64,000 bases of DNA from Chaetomium olivaceum (taxonomy: Eukaryota; Ascomycota; Sordariomycetes; Sordariales; Chaetomiaceae): assembly GCA_039881045.1 (NCBI GenBank), contig JAYWVB010000024.1, positions 124,001 to 188,000 on the forward strand, in the 5' to 3' direction. The translations under genes and the position numbers were made by a program. The notes under the pieces are model-generated. The model ran no database searches. It had not been told where the DNA came from and saw only the letters and a list, made by a program, of their open reading frames with translations. Positions within the stretch are counted from its first letter, which is position 1; the number at the start of each line of letters is the position of its first letter. Below are positions 56,333 to 64,000 of the stretch, in pieces.

Positions 56333-56789
56333 GGCTAAACGGAAAGGCTTTGCAAAATTATCGGCTGCTGCAGGGTGGTCAAAAGACGGTTGTTAATCGC
56401 AGGATGATGGAGAAAGTCGTGTGAACGTCGGGCCCAGGCTCTCATTGCATAATGTAAGTGCAACGTAACAAAGAGGGAAGAAGAACACAGCAAGGCAGGG
56501 AAACCCGGAGGGGGGTTTGACAGAATGGCTTGTCGGGGAGTCCGTGCCAGCTGCCCGAAGCAACAAGCACGACAAACATGGGCGCTCGCTCTTATACGCC
56601 GGCCAGGAGCAACCAATGGCTTTCAATGAACACTGGCTTGCGGGATTCTCCATTCAGTCGCCAGCTCCTCAGCAGGCGTCCCATGGGTGTCTGCTCATTC
56701 TGGCCACAAAATACACGCTGGGGCTGTGTGTGTGTGTGCGTGCACTGTGTCTTTCTTTGTCTTTCTTTGTCGGAACCCGTTGCTAAGTT
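56333..56789. promoter_or_regulatory. Divergent promoter of module A
   Basis: This lies between partner A (-) and the Hsp70-like remnant (+). Several blocks match the module B promoter (59630-60408) in the same order: a TGACAGA...GGCTT...CCGTGCC stretch, a CAATGG block, and TTGTTCCGACATCGCTG just before the plus-strand gene. This shows that the whole divergent unit was duplicated. A GT microsatellite lies at 56724-56740. Confidence 0.5.
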
Positions 56790-57428
56790 GTTCCGACATC
56801 GCTGTCCTGTGTGTAACCTCAAAACCCTTTTCGAACCCGTGATCAAAGACATTCTCGACTTGATCAAGGATCAGACGGATGCTGTTGTCAAGGCAAAGGA
56901 CAAGCTCCCGAAGGTACGTACACGCAACAGGCCACCAATGCCCTGGTACTTCCTCATCCCTTTCAATTGTTAGATGGACACTGACACTTTCTTGCAGGTG
57001 CTCATTCTCTGCGGTGGTTCTAGTGAGAACCATTACCTGCGGTCCAGGGTCAGGAAGCACGTCCAGACCCTGAACACCAACCATCAAAACGGTGGGGCCC
57101 AGGGGCAAATGGAATTCAGGGAGGCCGTCCGGGGGCTCAAGCGGTGAGTTTTACCCTCAATGGATTGGACAAGTTCTGCTCTCGTACTTATGCCGAACAA
57201 GGTTTGTTGCCGTGGCGGACGGCTGCGCGTATCATGCTCTCACCAAGGCTGGGCAGCTGAACGACGGCCCGAGCGTTGTCTCGCGCGTCTGCCCGCACAC
57301 TTACTTGGTATCTCGGGAAAGCCGCGACCCCCCCTTCACACTCCTCATCGCCAAGGTTCGTCCTATACAACAATGACATGGGACGGGATGTTGATGTCGA
57401 CATCCGGGATCCGACGGAAATGGCTTGA
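56790..57428 (+). pseudogene. Hsp70-like remnant 1, exons 1-4 deleted
   Basis: This copy joins promoter sequence directly to the third quarter of the Hsp70-like gene. It keeps LFEPVIKDILDLIKDQ (exon ending 56913), an exon at 56998-57143 with the nucleotide-binding VLILCGGSSENHYLRSR, and an exon at 57202-57355 with FVAVADGCAYHAL. A short tail, VDVDIRDPTEMA, ends at the TGA 57426-57428. The N-terminal ATPase lobes and most of the last exon are missing, so no ATPase can be made. The remaining exons keep open frames and normal splice sites, so loss was by deletion and recent. Confidence 0.75.
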
Positions 57429-57823
57429 TGGCGGGGTAGCTGGTTGTCTCTGCTGCACAAGCTTGCTGCCTACTGCACATACAACCCATTCCGTTGACTG
57501 CCGGTGCGGGGAGTTGGCGGACAAGGCACTGTTGTGGTCGATATCGTGGGTTGCTCGGGAGTCTTCCTTTGCTTTGGATCGGCCGGCGGCAATGCCCACG
57601 CCCTTGGAATCAACCTTGTCATGATAAGCCTGAAGCAAATCCCGGCCTTGGAGTCGACCTACAGGAGCATTTGGAAACACTGATACCAAGCAATACAAAC
57701 AAGGTTGTCTCATAAGAATCCACAATGTCCCTGTGACCTGTCACCACCCCGATGACCTACGATGCAGTTTAAAGACCCCATTCAAAAGCCTCATGCCCAA
57801 ACCCGACCTCAGCCCGCTAACCC
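57429..57823. other. Duplicated 3' flank of the Hsp70-like gene
   Basis: It contains GTAGCTGGTTGTC and a following GTGGTCGATATCGTGG block that recur downstream of Hsp70-like copies 2 and 3. It marks the module boundary and has no gene of its own. Confidence 0.5.
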
Positions 57824-59629
57824 TCAGCGCCGACCGGGACCCTTTGGACCGCCCTCCTTGCTCTTTTCCCCCTCCTCGCCCCCCTGACCCTCCTCGCTCT
57901 CGCTTCCGTAAAAGTCTACAATGACTGCCATGGGAAGCATGTAAAACAGGCTATCGAAGGAGAATGTCTCGAAGTCCAGCTGGTAAGACAACAGCAGCGG
58001 GCGCACGATGTGGTCGACGGGCCGGCCCACGGCGTGCGCCCTGTCGGTCGACTGGTCGATGTGCGGCTCCATGGTGTGGGTTGGGGCCCGCTTTGGCCCT
58101 TCGTACGTGGGGCTGCCGCTATACGCGAACCCGGACGTCTGGCCCGTCGCCGGGTCCGCGAAATGGAACTGCCATGCTATCGGGCTAGACTGCATGTAAC
58201 GGTCCGCGCGCACCGCGTGGTCGGCCACCCTGGCTAGGTGCTCGGCCAGCTGCTTGGCCTTGGCCTCCTCGTCCTTCTTGTCCTTGTCGTTGATTTCCTC
58301 TCCCTCCTCGCCGCCGCGGCCGGACTGTCGGAAGAAGGCGCCCAGTTCCTCCTGGATAAGACCAACCACGTACCCGCGATCGAAGCGCTCATTGTGACCT
58401 GTCGCCAGTTGCAGCAGCTCGACGGTGCGGGGGCGCCAGTTGTAGTATAGCTGCTTGATCACTTCGGACGACTGTTCTTGCCACCCTGGGGCTCCGGGCA
58501 TCTCGCGTGTGGCATGGTGACGGGCTAGACGGTGTGGTGGGAGCGTAGCCATATCTTGTTTTCGTTGTTGTCAGTGCTTACTGAACAGATGGCGCTGGTG
58601 GAGAAGCCGAGGATGGAAAGGTGGGTGGTGGTTCAAATGGATGCGGGCGGGCCATGGGTAGGCGGTTAGCGGTTGCCCTAGGCAGCCACGAAAGCACCGG
58701 ACGTCAAGGGATGGAATGCGAAAGAAGGGAATAAACAAGAGAAGATAGGTGAGATACGAGTGGGGAGCCGAAGACTCACGGTCTAGCTGGGTCACAAGTC
58801 GCCCATAACCCTCCCAGAGTTCGCCCTCGTGCGCCTTAAACACACGATCCAAGAGCGTACGCCATATCCAGCCTTCGAAGATGCCTGGAAAAGAAATCGT
58901 GTCAGAAGGCCACCACAAGCGGAGTATTATTGCATGGGATGGAGGCTGAGTGGCTCACTTACTGTGTGAATCCCATTTGCACGCGAGATACTCCTGGGCG
59001 CGGGGCGCCCAGGAGGCAAGCTTTTCCCTGATGTTAACGTCGAGCGTATCCCATTGAACCACTTCGACAAAGTGGTATTGGACAAGACTCCATATAGCGC
59101 CGTCAAGATCTTCCCAATTGGCCAGGGCGGTGGCGCCATCCACCTTATCGCCGTAGCGGTCCTCGAGAATCGTGAAAGTTTGTCTTTGGGTGGTCTTTTC
59201 GGGGATTTGTTGATTCTCGCCGACCGTCCGGGGGCTTGCTGAGACGGCGGCTGGGGACGACGGGATTATCGAATTGGTGGCAGGCACTACTTCGGCAGCT
59301 GGTGAAGGTGACGGGGCGGTACCAAAGTGTGTTACCGCTGTGGCATCGGCAGGCGGCGGCGAACTGGAGAGTCGCAGGTTATCTGGAGCGTGCGGTAACT
59401 CAGCAGCAGTAGAGGACGCTACTCCAGCATCCGGGGAGGATGCGAGCACGGGGCTGTGGGACAATGCAGCGCCAGCTTGTCCGCGTGGACGTTTGGTCTT
59501 GGTTGGGCTGGCCTTTTGCTCTGGTGGATGCTTGGCCCAAGCCTTTCTGATTAATTTGTCCTCATTGTAGCTCTTTATCTTGTGCACTGACCGACGCGGT
59601 CGTTGTTGAGGCGGCATGGCTTTCGCCAT
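57824..59629 (-). CDS. Partner gene B: unrecognised protein divergent from the Hsp70-like gene
   Basis: Three exons on the minus strand, 59629-58963, 58884-58780 and 58554-57824, give 500 residues with exact phases and good splice signals (GTAAGT, GTGAGT). An in-frame ATG at 59617 is an alternative start. The first 100 residues are basic and then Ser/Pro/Ala-rich and disordered. A folded part follows at about 150-430: YGDKVDGATALANWEDLDG, LVQYHFVEVVQWDTLD, IFEGWIWRTLLDRVFK, GELWEGYGRLV, VIKQLYYNWRPRTVELLQL, FDRGYVVGLIQEELGAFF and AVGRPVDHIVRPLLLSYQL. The C-terminus is acidic. There is no signal peptide or membrane helix. No known domain is recognised. Duplication together with the adjacent Hsp70-like gene and the shared promoter suggest the two products work together (inference). 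Confidence 0.72.
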
Positions 59630-60408
59630 TCATGCGTTCGGGTTGTCGCGTAGGTTTGGGAGATGGCCGGGGCAGTGACCGAAGTCAAAGAGGAAGACTC
59701 GGTGAGATATTAGGCGCTGCAGCATAAACATAAACCAAAGCCCGTTGTCTTGCAGGATAATATAGGTGATTGCATCAACCTCAGGGTCTCGGAGTTCGTA
59801 GTGAATATAGGCGCAACCTGACAAAGACGAGACGCGGAGAGAAGCGGCTGAGAGGGCAGTATGACAGAGCGGCTTCCAAGGGAGGCCGTGCCGGCGGCAG
59901 GGCAGCAACAAACAGGCGAGGCACACAGCAAACAAAGACGCCTGATCTTGTACGTTCAGGGGCGACCAATGGGCAGTGCCGATGGTCCCTGGTGAAAATG
60001 CCGGTTCGCGAGATTCCGCATGCAGTGATTGGTTCGCCCCCCCGTCTTGAAGAGGTGTCTATCCATTCTGTGCAAAAGAATGAACACTGGGTGTGTTTTT
60101 GCCCTGCTGAAGAATGTGGTGGGTTGGTTGTTCCGACATCGCTGACGTGCGTGGGTTGAGAGGTCCGTTTGCACTGATTGTGTCGGCCAACATTCACTTT
60201 GCCAGGACAACACAGCGCTGGAAACACTCTTTGGGTCGTTTGAGATCCTAAGCTTTCCATTTCTTCCTCAGAAGTACAATATTGTCTACCTCTCCTGTTT
60301 CTCCAACGAGCTGCACCGGGAACTCTCTTTCGCCGGACAGTCTTCTTCTCCTGTCCCTCCATCGACAACAGCCCGCCTCCCTTCCATTACCACCCCCACG
60401 TTTGCGTT
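59630..60408. promoter_or_regulatory. Divergent promoter of module B
   Basis: A 780-bp region between partner B (-) and the Hsp70-like gene (+), with blocks shared with 56333-56789, among them TTGTTCCGACATCGCTG at about 60128-60144. No clear heat-shock element (repeated nGAAn) was picked out by eye. Confidence 0.5.
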
Positions 60409-62382
60409 ATGGCCGCCTCGACAATGTATGCCTCTGCCGCCGAAGGTTCCGCCAGGCTACAGCCAGCCATTGGCGTAGGCATCGACTTTGGCACCACGTG
60501 AGTTCTGTGACCCGGTCATCCTTCCCAGAGACAGGAACAGCCCTCATACTAACTGACGGGTATGGCAATAGTTACTCGACCGTCGTATTCATCCACTCCC
60601 ACAAGAACCGTCTTGTATCCGTTGAATACCCTGCCCACCAAACCCACCACTACGTCGAGAAGACCCAAACCCCTTCCCTTGTTGCTGCTGATGGCCCCGG
60701 GAATGCGCCGGGTCCTTGGGAACCCAACGCGGGTTTTCTCGCGCTTGCTGCCGACGAAACCTTCCGACTGTTCAAGCTTGGGCTCGTGCATCAGGATCGT
60801 CTCTTCAATCGGTTCCAGAACTCGGATTCGGTCGTGGAAGCACAGCGATTCCGCAACGAACGCGAGGTAACGGCGAAGAAAGTGACCGAAGCCTTCCTCC
60901 GGGAGCTCTGGACCAGCAGCCTCTCACAAGCCGCTAGCGGGCTCGCCATGACCGATAACGAACTGCAAGACACTCCCCTTCTCGTGTCCATGGGAGTTCC
61001 CGCGAACTGGTCGCGCGATACTGTGAGGGACTTGCGGGATGCTGTCGACCTCGCTGGCATCCCCGGCCCGCACCCACAATCAGACTTCACCTTCCTCTCG
61101 GAGCCCGAGGCCGATTTCATTAACTTCGTTAAACGCAATATAATCTCAACCGACTTCACGGTAGGTCTTCCCCTTTCTGCACGTTTCCCTCTTTCAAAAC
61201 CTTCTGATTTACGGGCCCCTCTCTGAACATTCCCAGGAAGGTGATATCATCGGAATCTGCGACATTGGCGGAGGAACAATCGTACATCTCCCCTTTGCCC
61301 CGGATGGCTCGGTTCCGACTAACACCTAGCTGCAGGACACAGGCGTATACGAGTCCAACACATCGGTGCCGCCTTTCACGTTCCGGGAGTGTGTCCCGGG
61401 TGATTCACAGCTAGCCGGGACAGTTCTACTTGACGACAGATTCTTCTCGCTCGCCATGAAGATCAGGGCCCGAAAAACGCCGGCGATGAACGGCGATTTC
61501 AACATGAAGACCATTGTCAAGGAGTTCCACAGGTTCTGGGAATCCAAAGTCAAGAGACTGTTCAATGGAACCGCAGGGTACTCGTTGGACGTGCCCATGG
61601 TATTCAAGACAGCCGAGGAACGTTCCAAGCGCCGCGATGCTCCGGGCGCGCGACCTAGAATCGCATTTACCCGGTGAGTCTTTTTTCGAACCCCCTGCCC
61701 ATTTTTCTTGCCCGATGTCCCCAGAAGCCAGGCAGGCTATTAGGAGCGCAGAATTTTAACTTAGAGACAAGCGAGGAGCTCATGGCGCTTTTCGAACCCA
61801 CCGTCAACGACGTTCTTGGTGCGATCCGCGACCAAGCGACTGCCGTCGCCGCCGCAAAGCGCAAGCGACCAAAGGTGCGTGTGCGCAAAGCCACCAGCGC
61901 TCCCATACTTGTGAGCCCCTTGTCGTGTGAATACTGACTCTTTTCCTGCCGCTTCCAGGTGCTCGTTCTCTGCGGTGGTTTCAGTGGTAATCCATATCTG
62001 TTTTCCAAGGTCAATGCGTGTGTCCAAGACCTGAATCAAAACCGGCCCATCGGGATCCAGGGCGAAACTCGCGTCGAACACGTTCTGGAGGGTCCTGATC
62101 GGTAAGTCCCGGCCGGAATGCATCGGGCCATTTCCAGGTACTAGCATCGAAACAAGCATGCTTGCCGTGGCCGGCGGTTGCGCGTACCATGCGCTCAGCC
62201 TACGTAGCTTACAGAACACCGTTCGCATCTGCTCGCGCGTCTCCAAGAACTCTTACTTCCTGGCTCGTGACAGGGTTCATACGAATGCAATGAAATTCTT
62301 CAACAAGGTTCGTCGCATGACGCAATATGCGATGCAGGGAACACACCACACCGACCTCAACCCCCCCCCCCCCAAACCCTAA

Positions 62383-62413
<31 letters not shown>

Positions 62414-62805
62414 GAACGAAACACATTCGGACATGCGGTGAATTGACGAATAACTGACTCTGGGCAAACATAGGGCGACGACTTGACGCTAGACAGCCCG
62501 ACGCTCGTTCCTTTCAATCTGGAAACACTCGACGTCAATGTACACGCGGACGAAGACATCTGTCTCGCGGTGTATCGAAACCTCGACGAAGCGCCTTTTT
62601 CAACCATCTCTCCAGGCAAGAAGTATCGCGTGATCCAATTCAAGCCAAGCGGCACCGCCAAAGCACGGGCCGCGCCCACCCCGGTAACATCCATATCGGC
62701 ATCACCTACGTCGGGGGCGAGGTCCAGTTCCACGTGTACGTCGGGGACGAGCTTCTGTCGCTGGGGGTCGATGTTGTGATCGAGCGTGCGGCAGGCAATC
62801 CTTGA
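60409..62805 (+). CDS. Hsp70-like ATPase, complete copy of the tandem module
   Basis: Exons: 60409-60497, 60572-61160, 61237-61281, 61336-61673, about 61752-61874, 61959-62101, 62157-62307 and 62474-62805. The actin/Hsp70 ATPase signatures are present: phosphate-1 GIDFGTTYS across the first junction, phosphate-2 ICDI G GGTI in the 45-bp third exon, and the adenosine motif VLVLCGGFSGNPYL. A short C-terminal region follows instead of a full Hsp70 substrate domain, as in the fungal Hsp70-like (HSPA12-type) family. The exon 4-5 junction does not keep phase with any AG, and near 62667-62690 the frame must change for the coding-like end (IHIGITYVGGEVQFHVYVGD, stop 62803-62805). Both look like one-base errors. 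It should be a cytosolic ATPase; clients are unknown. Confidence 0.78.
62308..62473 (+). repeat. Last intron with C-run and (CA)n microsatellite
   Basis: The last intron of the Hsp70-like gene carries a C10-type run followed by a (CA)n tract at about 62387-62413, which explains its unusual length of 166 bp. Confidence 0.75.
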
Positions 62806-63179
62806 TGGAAGGCTAGCTGGTTGTCCTGTTCGGTTTTGGGAACTTGATGGACGTTCTGCCGCGTGCATGGACCTAATGGCGCTGCCTGTAGGTGTTGGGA
62901 CCTGGCCGATAGAGCATGGCTGCAGTCAATGTCGTGGATTGGTTGGCTGCTTGGAGCATTAGAGCATCTGTTTATTGTCCTAAGGCTGACCCTTGATAGA
63001 CGATGCCCAGTCCTTGGATACTAATCATCTAATGGGAAGAAATCTCAGGTCTGGACGTCATGGAAACATTTAGAGGTTGGATAGATCAATGTTACATTAG
63101 ACAGCGGTGTTCGGCAGCTTAGTGCTTATCGCACCTGGAGGTGGATTGCTCATGCCGGTAGAGATGTCGGCGGGGTGCT
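62806..63179. other. 3' flank of Hsp70-like copy 2
   Basis: It begins with the GCTAGCTGGTTGTCC block also found after copy 1, and contains a GCAGTCAATGTCGTGG block comparable with the flanks of copies 1 and 3. No gene is present. Confidence 0.45.
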
Positions 63180-63830
63180 CAAGTGGTGGGTTCAGCCGCA
63201 AGGAGTTACATAAGTCTTTGCCCGTACTCATACCAAACAAGGTTTGTTGCCGTAGTAGCGGGCGGTTACGCCTATCATACCCTCACCATGACCAGTAAGC
63301 TGGACGACGCCCAGGGGCCCGATACAATCCCTGTCACAAAGTCATCCCCGGCGTTGCATCACACATCTCCCTGCACAACTGCTTAGGATCTCGTGAAGGC
63401 CGCGGTCCATCCTTGGTCCGGTGCATCCCTGAGGTTCGTATCATACAGCAATGTCGATTGCGGGCACACATACGGTCAGGTGTGCAGGAAGCTAATTCTG
63501 AGCAACGCAGGGTCAGGAGCTCCTCATAGACGACCCGAGACGCATCGCCGTCGACATGGCTCCAATCCCCCTCAATGCCCACACGGCACAATATATTGAT
63601 CTTGTTGTCTATAAGGTCAAAGGCCCAAACCACAGGTCACGGAACAAACACTGCGTACTTCGATTCAAGGAAAGTGGCATCGGGAGGCTACGGAGCGCGG
63701 TGGAGAGGGACGGGCTCGAGATCTGCAACGTCAAACGGCAAGATGATGTGTAGCTCAACGTATACGTCAACAACGAGCCTCCGGGGCAAGGGTCGATATA
63801 AAGATCCGAGATCCGGCGAAGATGGGTTAG
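63180..63830 (+). pseudogene. Hsp70-like remnant 3
   Basis: Only the last two exons remain. The first is FVAVVAGGYAYHTLT from 63242, after an intron end that differs from copy 1 by G-to-A changes (ATACCAAACAAG against ATGCCGAACAAG). The second is a final-exon stretch (MAPIPLNAHTAQYIDLVVY, CVLRFKESGIG) up to 63750. A TAG at 63751-63753 replaces the Gln codon of VQ(F)HVYV in copy 2, a CAG to TAG change in CpA context. A second frame shift precedes VDIKIRDPAKMG, which ends at 63828-63830. It is clearly a pseudogene and probably RIP-affected. Confidence 0.7.
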
Positions 63831-64000
63831 TGGTGTTGGTCTAGCTGGTCGACCCGGCTACATATACACCTCATCCCGTCGCCCGCCGGTGTGGAGGGTT
63901 GACGGAGGAGATACGGTTGCGGTCAATACCGGGGTTTGCTTCCATAGGAGTGCCCGTTTTCCGTGCGCAGACTCAACAATTCTTGATGGCCAACAATACT
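63831..64000. other. Third copy of the Hsp70-like 3' flank
   Basis: GTCTAGCTGG and GCGGTCAATACCGGGGTTTG correspond to blocks after copies 1 and 2. The repeat unit may continue past the window edge. Confidence 0.5.

Overview
The window reads as nuclear DNA of a filamentous ascomycete (Pezizomycotina, most likely a Sordariomycete; this placement is inference). The signs are short GT-AG introns of about 50-240 bp with CTAAC/CTGAC branch sites, a HET-domain gene, an ankyrin gene with the fungal STAND-type N-terminal domain, secreted LysM, GH18-Hce2 and NTF2-like proteins, an intact Ty3/gypsy chromovirus, and AT-rich spacers plus CpA-to-TpA stop codons that look like repeat-induced point mutation (RIP).

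Layout. 1-566: 3' half of a nitrilase. 1375-2372: secreted, membrane-anchored Ser/Thr-rich protein. 2747-5859 (-): ankyrin protein with fungal N-terminal domain. 5860-8881: no gene recognised. 8882-9769: glycine-rich secreted protein. 11041-13758: SnaD-like spindle-pole coiled-coil protein. 14320-15771: tyrosinase. 16142-18209 (-): HET protein. 19516-20756 (-): secreted Lys/Gly-rich protein with an NTF2-like end. 22533-24164 (-): family 8 glycosyltransferase. 24930-25532 (-): bHLH factor. 26265-27419 (-): four-LysM secreted protein. 28452-29270: DUF7136 surface protein. 30238-30638: probable nuclear RNase P RNA. 31330-35978: 1475-residue LysM-CBM18-GH18-Hce2 chitinase of the killer-toxin-like class. 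36646-42809: complete chromovirus with identical LTRs, a self-priming signal and a textbook -1 frameshift site. 43788-44440: GFA-fold enzyme. 48234-51554: Prp24/SART3 splicing factor. 53271-54425: multi-pass membrane protein.

54521-64000 is the most unusual part. A divergently transcribed pair, an Hsp70-like ATPase gene (+) and an unrecognised three-exon partner (-), is duplicated in tandem. One module (partner B 57824-59629, Hsp70-like 60409-62805) looks functional. The other (partner A 54521-56332, Hsp70-like remnant 56790-57428) is decayed, and a third Hsp70-like remnant lies at 63180-63830. The duplicates carry RIP-type nonsense changes.

Many otherwise good genes (nitrilase, ankyrin, HET, NTF2-like, GT8, LysM, Prp24, the 53 kb membrane protein, the Hsp70-like gene) contain single-base frame breaks, mostly in or beside homopolymers. 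One of them is in Prp24, whose homologues are essential. Much of this is therefore probably base-calling error rather than gene decay. The A partner and the Hsp70-like remnants also show real substitutions and deletions, so they are true pseudogenes. All functional calls rest on reading translated sequence and motifs by eye; no database search was run.
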